In this document: positions 54,920 through 63,219 of the stretch, piece by piece
Position numbering within the stretch: position 1 is the first letter of the stretch
Layout of the letters: each line of letters opens with the position of its first letter
Assembly (NCBI GenBank): GCA_910586515.1
Contig: CAJUGL010000004.1
Span: 13,068 to 77,067 of the forward strand
DNA from: an uncultured Acetatifactor sp.
GTDB lineage: Bacteria; Bacillota; Clostridia; Lachnospirales; Lachnospiraceae
Direction of reading: 5' to 3'
DNA length: 64,000 nt
The notes under the pieces: generated by a model
What the model saw: only the letters and a program-made list of their open reading frames with translations
The model's database searches: none
Told to the model about the DNA's origin: nothing
Program-made: the position numbers and the translations under genes

Positions 54920-56083
54920 CTACAAAGTGACAGGACCGTCGCCGATCTCCACCACATAAAAGTCCGCTTCGTAGCCGATTTTCTCCTGATAAGCCCTGCC
55001 TACCTTCTCGATAAAGGTATCGATTGCTTCGTCTTTCACGATGCTGACTGTACAGCCGCCGAATCCTGCGCCGGTCATCCGGGAGCCGATGACCCCTTCC
55101 ACCTTCCAGGCCTCTTCCACCAGAGTATCCAGTTCCCTGCCCGTCACTTCATAATCATCCCGCAGAGACACATGGGACGCGTTCATCAACTGCCCAAACA
55201 GCGCCACATCCCTGGCCTTCAAGGCCTCCACTGCCCGGATGGTACGCCGATTTTCAAAAACCGCGTGCTTTGCCCGTTTTCTGCGCACGTCGTCCTTGAC
55301 GGCAGACTGATATTTTTCAAACGTCTCTTCATCCAGATCTCCCAGACTGTTGATTTTTACCGCCTGCTGCAGCTCCGCCAGCGCAGTCTCGCACTCGCTG
55401 CGGCGCTCATTGTACTTGGAATCCCCCAGGCCCCTCTTCTTATTGCTGCTGGCAATGACGATCTTTGCCCCCTCCAGAGCAATGGGCGCATAGGTAAAGG
55501 ACAGATCTGCCGTATCCAGAAAGATGGCATTATCTTTCTTTCCCATGGCAATGGCAAACTGATCCATGATGCCGCAGTTCACTTTGTTATAATTATTCTC
55601 GGCATACTGTCCGATAAGCGCCAGTTCCTGGTTGCTCACCTCGAATCCGAAAAAGTCTCTTAAAATATACCCGGTCAAAACTTCCACCGAAGCGGAGGAA
55701 GACAGCCCTGAGCCGTTGGGAATATTGCCGTACAGCAGCAGATCCATACCCCAGGGCACTTTCATCCCCTTCTCTCCGAAAGCCCACATGACTCCCTTGG
55801 GATAGTTGGTCCAGCCCGCGTCCCCTGATGGCGTAAGTTCTTCCAGAGAAGATTCAATCACCCCAAGCTTCCCGAAATTCATGGAATAAAAGCGCAGCTT
55901 ATTGTCCGTCCTCCTGCGCGCCGCCCCGTATGTGCCGATGGTCAGCGCACAGGGAAACACATGCCCTCCGTTATAGTCGGTATGTTCTCCGATCAGATTG
56001 ACCCGGCCCGGCGCAAAATAAGCCTTCACGCCCTCTTCCTCTCCAAATACTTCCGCAAACTTTTTTAATACCGTCTCTTTCAT
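54920..56083 (-). CDS. galK: Galactokinase
   Basis: This 387-residue GHMP kinase phosphorylates galactose at C1. It has the galactokinase signature GRVNLIGEHTDYNGGHVFPCA, the ATP loop PNGSGLSSSASVEV, CGIMDQFAIAMG and the C-terminal MTGAGFGGCTVSIV. The ATG follows GAGAGGGC. It forms the galKT unit. A TATAAT box near 56188 and an inverted repeat CATCCATTT/AAATGGATG (56220 and 56253) precede it. Confidence 0.96.
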   Translation of the reverse strand: MKETVLKKFAEVFGEEEGVKAYFAPGRVNLIGEHTDYNGGHVFPCALTIGTYGAARRRTDNKLRFYSMNFGKLGVIESSLEELTPSGDAGWTNYPKGVMWAFGEKGMKVPWGMDLLLYGNIPNGSGLSSSASVEVLTGYILRDFFGFEVSNQELALIGQYAENNYNKVNCGIMDQFAIAMGKKDNAIFLDTADLSFTYAPIALEGAKIVIASSNKKRGLGDSKYNERRSECETALAELQQAVKINSLGDLDEETFEKYQSAVKDDVRRKRAKHAVFENRRTIRAVEALKARDVALFGQLMNASHVSLRDDYEVTGRELDTLVEEAWKVEGVIGSRMTGAGFGGCTVSIVKDEAIDTFIEKVGRAYQEKIGYEADFYVVEIGDGPVTL

Positions 56084-56219
56084 GCCCTCTCCATTCTGCG
56101 CCCTGCCGTCTTCCGCCGCGCGCCCTAGTTATGATCCTGTCTGCTGCCTTTTCAGGCCCTGCAATTCCGTATTGCGCCTTTCCGGTTTTATTATACACAA
56201 AACAGCAGCTGAATTTCTA

Positions 56220-56261
56220 CATCCATTTGTTTTTTGAACCTGCCAAAATGTTAAATGGATG
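56220..56261 (-). promoter_or_regulatory. Inverted repeat upstream of galK, possible operator
   Basis: The 9-bp arms CATCCATTT (56220-56228) and AAATGGATG (56253-56261) are 24 bp apart. They lie upstream of a TATAAT box that has only a poor -35. No T-run follows, so it is not a terminator. An activator or looped repressor site is possible. Confidence 0.35.
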
Positions 56262-56268
56262 CAAAAGT

Positions 56269-57891
56269 TCACTCTTTCTGCCGCAGAACCACAACGCTGT
56301 AGGAAGGCAGAACAACCACCCCGTCCTTCATGGTCACTTCCCCGCCGTCCACGGAGAGATAGCCTGCGATCTCCAGTTCCCCGTACAGGGACGCGGGCAT
56401 TTCCACCTGCTTTTCCTCCGTCTCCGATATGTTGTACAGCAGGTAAATGGTTTTGCCGTCATAGGTCTTGGAAACAGCAGCTATGTCCTGATCCTCAACT
56501 TCCTCCAGTCTGGCCACGGTTCCCCGGGCAATTTCCGGATTCTGGTTCCGCAGGAGGATGGTATCCTTGTAAAAGCTGTAGATGGAATCATCGGCTTTCA
56601 TCTGTTCCTGGGCGCAGGCAAACTGGTTTTCCTGAGGTTCCATATCCAGGGGACCTCTGGTCATGCCCTTGGCCTGAGCATCGGAGGACCAGTACATGGG
56701 CGCACGCTTGTTTTCATCCTTTCCGCTGCCGGTCATGCCGATTTCTTCCCCGTAGTACACGAAGGCGCTGCCGCTCATGAGAATGTTCAGCGGAGCCGCC
56801 ATCTTCACTTTCCGCACATCATACTGCATATAGCCCGCCGCCCTGGCCATGTCGTGGTTGACAAAGAAAGGGGCATCAATGGCGTCTTCCCGGTATTCCC
56901 GGATGGCCTTCTGCACCCTGGACAGGGCCTTTGCGTACGCCTGGGCACTGTTGGTCTCGCCGCTGAAAGTCAGGGTCTTGGTCACCACACCCGTAGGTCC
57001 TGCGAACTCAAAATCAAAAAAGCTGTCAATGCCGCTGGCATAGTACTGGGCGTAGACATTAAGCCCGTCCCAGGCTTCCCCCACCATGTAGGCATCCGGT
57101 TTTACGGCTTTCACATAATCATTGAGCCAGGTGAGCACTTCCACGTTCTTGCTGGCAGAGCCTGTGTAAAATTCCTTTACCGCATCCAGGCGGAATCCGC
57201 CAACGCCCTTATTCAGCCAGAAATCCATGATTCCTTCAAATTCCTTCCGCAGGGCCTGGCTTTCGAAATTTACGTCCGGCATGCCGCTCCAGAATACACC
57301 CTCGTAGTAGTAATCCGTGGTTCCCACCTGATACCAGGTATTGGAATTGGGATTGCCCTTTACGAAATTATAGTACTCATAGTAGGGACATTCTTCCGCA
57401 GAAGGCTCCGCTCCCGCCTCCAGGGACTCCAGATAACTGCAGGCTTCAACAAACCACGGATGCTCCGAGGATGTATGGTTGAGCACCAGGTCGATAATCA
57501 GCTTTATGCCCCTCTTGTCGCATTCCGCCACAAGCTCCTCAAAATCTGCCATGGAGCCGTATTCCGGTTCAATTTCCTGATAATCCTTCACATCGTATTT
57601 GTGATAGGAAGGGGATGGCATGATGGGCATAAGCCAGATTCCGTTAAAGCCCATGTCCGCTATGTAATCCAATTTGGAGATCACTCCCTGAAGATCCCCT
57701 ATCTGGTCCCCGTCGCTGTCGCAGAAGGAATAGACAAAAATCTCATACCAGGTGCGGTAATTATCATCTATTACCGTCACTTCCTTATCGCGCCAGTCCG
57801 ATTTCCCGCAGGCCGTTAGACTGCAGGCCGCCACCACAACTGCCAACAACAACCCGAAAATCTTTCGAAACTTATTTCTTCTCCCTTTCAC
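56269..57891 (-). CDS. Lipoprotein alpha-amylase-family glycosidase (GH13)
   Basis: This 540-residue protein has a lipoprotein signal peptide with lipobox LTAC at about 25-28. GH13 blocks are IIDLVLNHTS, the nucleophile Asp in GGFRLDAVKEF, the acid Glu in MVGEAWDG and the third acid in FFVNHDMAR. A C-terminal beta domain follows. It is of the oligosaccharide-cleaving type (amylase/glucosidase), anchored outside, supplying sugars for uptake. No sugar permease gene is adjacent. The promoter at 57949 carries a LacI-type operator. Confidence 0.9.
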   Translation of the reverse strand: MKGRRNKFRKIFGLLLAVVVAACSLTACGKSDWRDKEVTVIDDNYRTWYEIFVYSFCDSDGDQIGDLQGVISKLDYIADMGFNGIWLMPIMPSPSYHKYDVKDYQEIEPEYGSMADFEELVAECDKRGIKLIIDLVLNHTSSEHPWFVEACSYLESLEAGAEPSAEECPYYEYYNFVKGNPNSNTWYQVGTTDYYYEGVFWSGMPDVNFESQALRKEFEGIMDFWLNKGVGGFRLDAVKEFYTGSASKNVEVLTWLNDYVKAVKPDAYMVGEAWDGLNVYAQYYASGIDSFFDFEFAGPTGVVTKTLTFSGETNSAQAYAKALSRVQKAIREYREDAIDAPFFVNHDMARAAGYMQYDVRKVKMAAPLNILMSGSAFVYYGEEIGMTGSGKDENKRAPMYWSSDAQAKGMTRGPLDMEPQENQFACAQEQMKADDSIYSFYKDTILLRNQNPEIARGTVARLEEVEDQDIAAVSKTYDGKTIYLLYNISETEEKQVEMPASLYGELEIAGYLSVDGGEVTMKDGVVVLPSYSVVVLRQKE

Positions 57892-57922
57892 TTTTCTTAA
57901 AACCTCCTGTCTGAAATTATTT

Positions 57923-57977
57923 TCGCAAAGTTTCGATACATTGTAATCAGAATATCATTTTTTCCAAATGTTGTCAA
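57923..57977 (-). promoter_or_regulatory. GH13 promoter with LacI-type operator
   Basis: On the minus strand TTGACA (57977-57972), a 17-bp spacer and TATTCT (57954-57949). An imperfect palindrome TCGAAA-CT-TTGCGA (57923-57936 on +: TCGCAAAGTTTCGA) covers about +7 to +20, the classic position for a LacI-family repressor such as a maltose/galactose regulator. Confidence 0.7.
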
Positions 57978-58019
57978 GACACACTTGGTTGCCGTCCGGG
58001 GAATGCCCTTAAAATTTAG

Positions 58020-58047
58020 AAAAAACAGGACCTCCGAAGAAGTCCTG
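58020..58047 (-). terminator. Rho-independent terminator of the Septu-like operon
   Basis: On the minus strand CAGGAC, 10-base loop, GTCCTG, then TTTTTT. It lies 13 bp past the stop of the 58061 gene. Confidence 0.82.
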
Positions 58048-58060
58048 CAAAAATACATCT

Positions 58061-58456
58061 CTATATACGCTTTTCAAGCCACCAAATGATTATACCGACA
58101 TACGGCATCTTGGGATCACTTGTCAATCGTATTTGATCCAATTTTCTTTTACAGTACAAAGAAATATCTCCAGTTCCGCACTTTCTTCTTATATCCTCAA
58201 TTAATGTTTGTATTACCTGCTTTCTATTCTCCGGCAAAGAAATGATATTGCAATTCAGGTTAAGATGTTCATTGATATCTCTATCGATTTCCGGGTCCGA
58301 TGACTGTATTCTTCCGGAAGAAGTGTATGTAATTCCACGTAATGTTTCAGCATTACATGGATTAACCTTTATTGGTTTATTACCTCTGCGTGCATCACAT
58401 GTCAATCGATAACGAAGTAACTTATCCGGTTCTCTGCCTTTCTTTATCGCAATCAT
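58061..58456 (-). CDS. PtuB-like protein (TIGR02646 type) apparently lacking the HNH core
   Basis: This 131-residue protein begins like PtuB/TIGR02646 proteins (MIAIKKGREPDKLLRYRLT) and jumps at about residue 20 directly to their C-terminal half (CDARRGNKPIKVNP, then SSGRIQSSDPEIDRDINEHLNLN, and the final IIIWWLEKRI). Full members have about 200-230 residues, with a CxxC and His-rich HNH nuclease core between these parts. Here that core is absent but the frame is intact. ATG 58456 follows TGAGGTGG; a GTG at 58465 is an alternative. It lies 10 bp after the ATPase gene. Confidence 0.65.
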   Translation of the reverse strand: MIAIKKGREPDKLLRYRLTCDARRGNKPIKVNPCNAETLRGITYTSSGRIQSSDPEIDRDINEHLNLNCNIISLPENRKQVIQTLIEDIRRKCGTGDISLYCKRKLDQIRLTSDPKMPYVGIIIWWLEKRI

Positions 58457-58466
58457 GGCAGCCACC

Positions 58467-59786
58467 TCACATTTGTTCTAATTCAAGACGCACGCGGCAT
58501 GAATTTACTTCTGCATCATTGTTTCCAACCTGAGCTTCAAGCTGATCAAGAACAGCCTCTGCCCGGCGCCACTCTTCATGATCCAATAGATTATAAAATT
58601 GTTCAAATAAACCTGTTACAGCGTCCGGTCTTGTAGATACTTCCATTATCTCTCTCAGTATCGTATTCGCATCTTTACCATAAGTTTCGCCAACCGCAGA
58701 AAAAACCGATTTGTCCTTTAAAATGACAATTGAATCGCGCTTTACAGAATTAATGACCTCAGGCGCATGTGTACTGACAATAAACTGTACCTTAGGAAAA
58801 ATGTCCATCAAGTCTTTTAATATACGTTTCTGCCAGGCCGGATGCAAATGTAAGTCTATTTCATCAATTAATACAATACCCTGTGTCTCAGTTAATACTT
58901 TATCCAGAAGCTGTGGATTGAGCAGAGCCATTCTATACGCAATATCGGCTATTAAGCTTATTGTACATTTATATCCGTCGCTGAGCAATGACAGCGGAAT
59001 TCTTACATGTTCATTATTATGGTCATTATAAATAATATCAATATCGCCTGTATCCAAATTAAACTGGACATTAACATCGGAAAAACCTGTAATAGACGAA
59101 AATACCTGTTCCATAGCTGTTCTTGCGGCTGCAAATTCCGGTATCTCCTGTTTTCTCTGAAGTTCCTGCATCGTCATTTTCTGAAACCACTTCATCAGCA
59201 GCTTATCATTCGCAGCGCCATCAAGGCTGTCAATATAGCCATTAATTCTACTATTTTTTTCAAATACGCCGCTTTTTTTCTCGCGATGTTGATCCCGCCC
59301 CGTCCCATAATAAGAAATAATCGGAAGTTTTAAGTCCCTGTCGCCATTTCGCATTCTATCCTGATATTCCCGGGCAATTTGGGTAAGTTCCTTTGCCGCT
59401 CCAAGTCCTCCCCTGCCATTTGCAGAATTTAAATTTCTTGTCCAGGATATATCTTTCCCATCAACACTGCCTGACGCCGTTATTTCCACCGGAAACTGCG
59501 GCTGCACATCTACGCTGCTTCCCAAGTCAAAACATTTATAATGTGCGTCGCTTTTCTTGATTCCATAATTGGTTAATCCGTCCATTGCAGCTGTCAATGT
59601 TCCGACTGCAATGGCGGCAGCCTCCAGCACCGTTGATTTTCCTGCGCCATTGCTTCCTACAATAAGGGTAAGTCTGTTCTTAAAACAAATATTCAAATCC
59701 GAAAAACATCTGAAATTGCGGAGAATCATCGATTTTAAAAACATATATGCCTCCAATCTTTCTACAGTTTCAGGCAAGACATCCAT
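58467..59786 (-). CDS. PtuA-like AAA/ABC-type ATPase of a Septu-like defence pair
   Basis: This 439-residue protein has RecF/OLD-type features: SMILRNFRCFSDLNI, Walker A VGSNGAGKST, the signature SLLSDGYKCTISLIADIAYRM, Walker B GIVLIDEIDLHLHPAWQKRIL and H-loop STHAPEV. Paired with a small PtuB-like gene it matches Septu anti-phage systems, in which PtuA binds ATP and PtuB is the nuclease. ATG 59786 has AAAGG upstream and follows the predicted start of transcription; an in-frame ATG at 59813 lies too close to the -10 box. The region is AT-richer than its neighbours. Confidence 0.75.
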   Translation of the reverse strand: MDVLPETVERLEAYMFLKSMILRNFRCFSDLNICFKNRLTLIVGSNGAGKSTVLEAAAIAVGTLTAAMDGLTNYGIKKSDAHYKCFDLGSSVDVQPQFPVEITASGSVDGKDISWTRNLNSANGRGGLGAAKELTQIAREYQDRMRNGDRDLKLPIISYYGTGRDQHREKKSGVFEKNSRINGYIDSLDGAANDKLLMKWFQKMTMQELQRKQEIPEFAAARTAMEQVFSSITGFSDVNVQFNLDTGDIDIIYNDHNNEHVRIPLSLLSDGYKCTISLIADIAYRMALLNPQLLDKVLTETQGIVLIDEIDLHLHPAWQKRILKDLMDIFPKVQFIVSTHAPEVINSVKRDSIVILKDKSVFSAVGETYGKDANTILREIMEVSTRPDAVTGLFEQFYNLLDHEEWRRAEAVLDQLEAQVGNNDAEVNSCRVRLELEQM

Positions 59787-59815
59787 AATGTCCTTTTTCT
59801 CCTCTATATTCATCT

Positions 59816-59843
59816 ATAATACCATATAAGCACGCATTGTAAA
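59816..59843 (-). promoter_or_regulatory. Promoter of the Septu-like operon
   Basis: The minus strand has TTTACA (59843-59838), a 16-bp spacer and TATTAT (59821-59816). Transcription should begin near 59809, leaving about 20 bases of leader before ATG 59786. Confidence 0.55.
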
Positions 59844-59938
59844 CATAAAATTTCCTTACCCGTAAGCTTTATATAGAATAAAATATGTCTCTTTTTAATG
59901 AAATGGAATCCTGTACAGCTGATGTCCTTTAGATAAGA

Positions 59939-59968
59939 TGGACAGAAATCCCATATTTGTGATATACT
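59939..59968 (+). promoter_or_regulatory. Orphan promoter before the ABC remnant, with downstream palindrome
   Basis: TGGACA (59939-59944), an 18-bp spacer and TATACT (59963-59968). About 85 bp downstream lies CGTTCG-AATTCAAA-CGAACG (near 60053-60072), a TetR-like palindrome just before the gene remnant. The regulatory region outlived its gene. Confidence 0.4.
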
Positions 59969-60082
59969 GGAATGCGGAATAGAAGAAAATTTACGGCTGC
60001 ATGATTCAGCGGACAGAATAGGAACGGACAAATTCAAAAATATACGGGATTCCGTTCGAATTCAAACGAACGCGAGGGAGGA

Positions 60083-60472
60083 TTATGAAAAACAGCCAGC
60101 CTGTCCCAGGGATATGCTACCCCCATAACCAGGGAATTTGAGGAGAACGGCGTATTGTTTTCCGGAGGGGAGGCCCAGATGGTGGGCATTTGCCGGAGTC
60201 TCTACCAGGATGCGTCCATCATTGTTCTGGATGAGCCTTCCAGTGCATTGGACCCTTTGAGCGAGTACAATCTGAACCATACCATGATGAACCTGGACAG
60301 GGAGAAAACCGTGGTTTTCATCTCCCACAGGCTCTCCACTACCAGGCTTGCAGATAAAATTTACATGTTGGAAGACGGGCGGATTGCCGAGGTTGGCTCC
60401 CATGATGAGCTGATGCGGTTAGACGGAAAGTATGCGGCCATGTTTCGGCTGCAGATGGAAAAATACAGGTAG
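60083..60472 (+). pseudogene. ABC exporter remnant, C-terminal ATPase end only
   Basis: The frame KTASLSQGYATPITREFEENG leads into SGGEAQMVGICRSLY, Walker B IIVLDEPSSALD and H-loop SHR, then a normal exporter C-terminus. The membrane domain and Walker A are missing, and an in-frame TGA lies just before 60083. The sequence is of the same ABC type as the pair at 37.8-41.5 kb but not identical. It is followed by an intact terminator. Confidence 0.8.
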
Positions 60473-60498
60473 CAGTACCGGCTTGATGTGCAGGATAT

Positions 60499-60523
60499 AC
60501 CGGCAGATCAGGCCGGTTTTTTA
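60499..60523 (+). terminator. Rho-independent terminator
   Basis: ACCGGC, loop AGATCAG, GCCGGT, then TTTTTTATC. It lies 26 bp past the stop of the ABC remnant. Confidence 0.85.
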
Positions 60524-60575
60524 TCTTATCGGAAAGTTGCGGAGAGCATAGTTCCCCTGCCTGATGAAAAATCTC

Positions 60576-60604
60576 TTGACATTTCTGCCCTTACTGCATA
60601 TACT
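60576..60604 (+). promoter_or_regulatory. Promoter of the GntR/ABC operon
   Basis: TTGACA (60576-60581), 17-bp spacer, TATACT (60599-60604), followed by ATATACACTAT, a possible GntR/YtrA operator half. The leader is about 25 bases. Confidence 0.8.
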
Positions 60605-60635
60605 CAATATATACACTATGATAAGGAGAAGCGGA

Positions 60636-61013
60636 ATGAACATTGTCATTTCCATGCAAAGTGAAATCCCTGCCTATGAACAGATTAAAATGCAGATCAA
60701 AGCGCAGATTCTGTCAGGTAATCTGCCGCCTGACGCTCCCCTGGTATCCATGCGTCAGCTGGCCAGGGACCTGCGGGTCAGCGTCATTACCACCACCCGG
60801 GCCTACGGCGATCTGGAGGCGGAAGGGCTGATTTATACCCTGCAGGGACGGGGTTCTTTTGTGAAAGGCGACGCCGAGGCCGTGCGGCGGCAGTATCTGC
60901 AGGCCATCGACAAATCCCTGACGGCAGCAGTGGAAAAAGGATTGGCTGCAGGCCTGAATCTGTCAGGGTTACAGAAAAGATTGGAGGAAATCTACCATGA
61001 GCAATGCCATTGA
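60636..61013 (+). CDS. GntR-family regulator of the YtrA type
   Basis: The 125 residues comprise a winged-helix domain (IPAYEQIKMQIKAQILSGNL; VSMRQLARDLRVSVITTTRAYGDLEAEGLIYTLQGRGSFV) and a short C-terminal helix, with no ligand domain, as in YtrA. Such repressors control the ABC transporter genes that follow. ATG 60636 follows AAGGAGAAGCGGA. The 3' end overlaps the ATPase gene by 17 bp. Confidence 0.92.
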   Translation: MNIVISMQSEIPAYEQIKMQIKAQILSGNLPPDAPLVSMRQLARDLRVSVITTTRAYGDLEAEGLIYTLQGRGSFVKGDAEAVRRQYLQAIDKSLTAAVEKGLAAGLNLSGLQKRLEEIYHEQCH

Positions 61014-61851
61014 AGTAAAGGGTCTGTGCAAGTCTTATCCTGGATTTGCGCTGAAAAATATCAGTTTCTCCGTGCCGGAGGGATTGTGCTGCGGCTTCGT
61101 GGGGCCGAACGGCGCCGGAAAGTCCACCACTCTGCGGATTTTGTCAGGTCAGGCCTTTCCGGACAGCGGGGAAGCGCGTCTTTTGGGCAGACCCTGCACA
61201 GACGCTGCCCTGCGGGAGGAAATCGCCATACTTTTCGATCAGCCCTATTTTCAGGGAGACTGGACCCCTGTGGACATTGAGAAAAGCCTGGGGCCTTTCT
61301 ACCCAAGTTGGAACAGCGGCCGGTACAGGGAATATCTGGCCCGGTTCGGTCTGGAACCCGGAAAAAAATTTAAGGATTTCTCCCGGGGCATGAAGCAGAA
61401 ACTGGCCATGGCTGTCCACCTTTCCCATGACACAAAGGTTCTGCTCCTGGACGAACCTACCGGAGGCCTGGATCCCATTGCCAGGGACGAACTTCTGGAC
61501 ATTTTCCGGGAATATCTCCTTCCGGAAAACAGAACCATTCTGTTCTCCACCCATATTACCACGGACCTGGAGCGGATTGCGGACAAAATCGTCTATATTC
61601 ACGACGGCAGCATCGCTTATGACGGGGACAGGGAGAAGCTGACCGACACCTACTGTGTGGTCAGGGGCTGGCATCTTCCCGCGGAAAAGCGGGCCCATGC
61701 CATTGGTCTGCGTCAGACGGACAGCGGTTACGAGTGCCTTATGGATCTGACGCATATCGGCGGGCTGCCTTCGGATACGGTTACCGAAAAGGCTTCCATC
61801 AATGATGTGATTGTTTATCTGGAACGAAATGCCAAAAGCAGGGAGGTATAG
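60997..61851 (+). CDS. ABC transporter ATPase (YtrB-like)
   Basis: This 284-residue ATPase has Walker A GPNGAGKST, signature FSRGMKQKL, Walker B VLLLDEPTGGLD and H-loop STHI, plus a C-terminal extension of about 70 residues. It resembles ATPases linked to YtrA-type repressors that respond to cell-wall antibiotics in Bacillus. It overlaps the regulator gene and precedes the permease by 2 bp. Confidence 0.92.
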   Translation: MSNAIEVKGLCKSYPGFALKNISFSVPEGLCCGFVGPNGAGKSTTLRILSGQAFPDSGEARLLGRPCTDAALREEIAILFDQPYFQGDWTPVDIEKSLGPFYPSWNSGRYREYLARFGLEPGKKFKDFSRGMKQKLAMAVHLSHDTKVLLLDEPTGGLDPIARDELLDIFREYLLPENRTILFSTHITTDLERIADKIVYIHDGSIAYDGDREKLTDTYCVVRGWHLPAEKRAHAIGLRQTDSGYECLMDLTHIGGLPSDTVTEKASINDVIVYLERNAKSREV

Positions 61852-61853
61852 AA

Positions 61854-62513
61854 ATGCTGAAACTGATGAAATTAGACTGGACTGCCATAAAATGCTACCG
61901 CATAAGATGTCTGTTGATTCCTGTGGCCCTACTGGTAAACGGTATATTTTCCACCATTCTGATGGCGCCGCTGGGCGTGTTTCTGCTGTTTTCCTTTTCC
62001 ATCAATTTCTTTGCGGTGGAGGAACAGTGGAATCTGAACCGGCTTTACCTGACCCTGCCCGTAAACAGAAACCGAATGGTTGTGGGCAGATACCTTTTGT
62101 CCCTGCTGCTGTTTCTGACAGGTGTTCTGTCCGGCTTTGCCCTGATGCCGTTTGCCAATCTTTTTTCTTTCTCCCGGTGGTATCCTGACTGGAAATGGCG
62201 ACTGGCTTTGGGCGCTTTCTGTTTTCTCATCTATGCCCTGATGAACCTGGCCATGTACCCTGTGCTCTTTAAACTGGGATACCAGAAAGGAAGAATCTGG
62301 GGTTACTACATTCCCTGCATTCTTACTGGTCTGATCTATCTGGCCCTGGTAGAGTATGACATCATGACAGGGGGAACCTTTATCCGTGATGCGCTGCTGT
62401 ATGCCGCGGAGCATATTCTGACAGTCAGCGGCGGGATTCTGCTTCTGGGCGCGGCAGTCTGGGCGTTGTCCCTGTGCCTGTCCCTGCGGATATATGCCAG
62501 ACGGGAGTTTTAG
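61854..62513 (+). CDS. ABC-2 type permease partner
   Basis: This 219-residue membrane protein has about six membrane segments. The charged loop NLNRLYLTLPVNRNRMVVGRYL near residue 60 is typical of ABC-2 permeases of this size. It forms the transporter with the ATPase 2 bp upstream. Substrate unknown; a cell-envelope antibiotic or lipid is the usual guess for YtrA-linked systems. Confidence 0.85.
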   Translation: MLKLMKLDWTAIKCYRIRCLLIPVALLVNGIFSTILMAPLGVFLLFSFSINFFAVEEQWNLNRLYLTLPVNRNRMVVGRYLLSLLLFLTGVLSGFALMPFANLFSFSRWYPDWKWRLALGAFCFLIYALMNLAMYPVLFKLGYQKGRIWGYYIPCILTGLIYLALVEYDIMTGGTFIRDALLYAAEHILTVSGGILLLGAAVWALSLCLSLRIYARREF

Positions 62514-62540
62514 GGGGCAGAGAGGAAGAAATTTCCCGGC

Positions 62541-62571
62541 TTGACTCTGCCGTTAGGGAAGGGTATATAAT
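62541..62571 (+). promoter_or_regulatory. MerR-type promoter with 19-bp spacer
   Basis: TTGACT (62541-62546), 19 bp, TATAAT (62566-62571). The spacer carries a partial dyad around CTCTGCC/GGGAAGG. A 19-bp spacer is the mark of promoters that MerR proteins untwist. It faces the broken MerR gene at 62651. Confidence 0.7.
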
Positions 62572-62650
62572 ATGCCCAAGAGGTTGTCGCATCAATGATC
62601 AGGAAAGCAGCGATGGGACAGTCCCTATAACTGCGGAAGGGAGCATTGTT

Positions 62651-62884
62651 ATGGAGGGTCTTATCAAAATAAGGGAGATATCGTCAAAATATGATATTTC
62701 AGCCAGGACACTGCGTTATTACGAGGATATGGGATTGATCAGCAGCACGCGGAGCAGTGATTATGCCTACCGGCTCTACGACAGACAAAAGTCTCCCCTA
62801 CTTACAGGAATGCCCGGAGAGAATCGCGGAAATGTTCCGGCACAGCGACATGGGCTGCGAAAACCGCAGAAACGGAAGTTGTAA
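62651..62884 (+). pseudogene. MerR-family regulator, N-terminal fragment
   Basis: The HTH is intact (IREISSKYDISARTLRYYEDMGLISSTRS, then YAYRLYD), but after about residue 45 the sequence departs from the family, and the frame continues through foreign sequence to 62884. The wing's second part and the effector domain are missing. ATG 62651 follows GGAAGGGAG. Its autoregulatory promoter remains. Confidence 0.75.
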
Positions 62885-63032
62885 GTGCGGCGTAAAATAT
62901 ACCTTCGAGGAAGAAGAAAAATGGCATTGCGGGTGCTGCGGCGCGCCTTTTAAAATCCTTCCCGTAACCCAGGATATCCCCCATTATTTGAAGCTGATGG
63001 AACTGGGGTTGCTCCGTTCTTCCCCGGAGTGA
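62790..63032 (+). pseudogene. C-terminal fragment with zinc-ribbon-like cysteines
   Basis: From about 62790 a second frame reads YLQECPERIAEMF, then CKCGVKYTFEEEEKWHCGCCGAPFKIL and LMELGLLRSSPE, ending at 63032. The CxC...CxxC pattern suggests a metal-binding end of some unknown protein. It is joined to the MerR fragment by a deletion; no start of its own is evident. Confidence 0.5.
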
Positions 63033-63034
63033 GC

Positions 63035-63138
63035 TTATACTGCACACCAATTGAATTTGCAGTGCAACCCGACTGCAGACCGCCAGCCAGGTATTTTCCC
63101 GAAGGCATCACTGTAAATCCTGGCGGTCTGCAGTATAA
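63035..63138. repeat. Structured inverted-repeat segment
   Basis: A 15-bp perfect inverted repeat ACTGCAGACCGCCAG/CTGGCGGTCTGCAGT (63072-63086 and 63120-63134) encloses 33 bp. Outer arms TTATACTGCA (63035-63044) and TGCAGTATAA (63129-63138) offer alternative pairing. A further hairpin CCACACC/GGTGTGG follows at about 63179-63206. No open frame; no T-run. Confidence 0.6.
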
Positions 63139-63219
63139 AAATGCTTTCCGGCAGATGCAATCATGGATATGCATCAACCACACCCCTGGCCTGGGGGAGG
63201 TGTGGACCATAGGAAGGAG

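Noticed and set aside
56131..57819. Open frame of 562 codons on the + strand
   Set aside because: Antisense shadow of the GH13 gene, whose active-site motifs are all present on the other strand.
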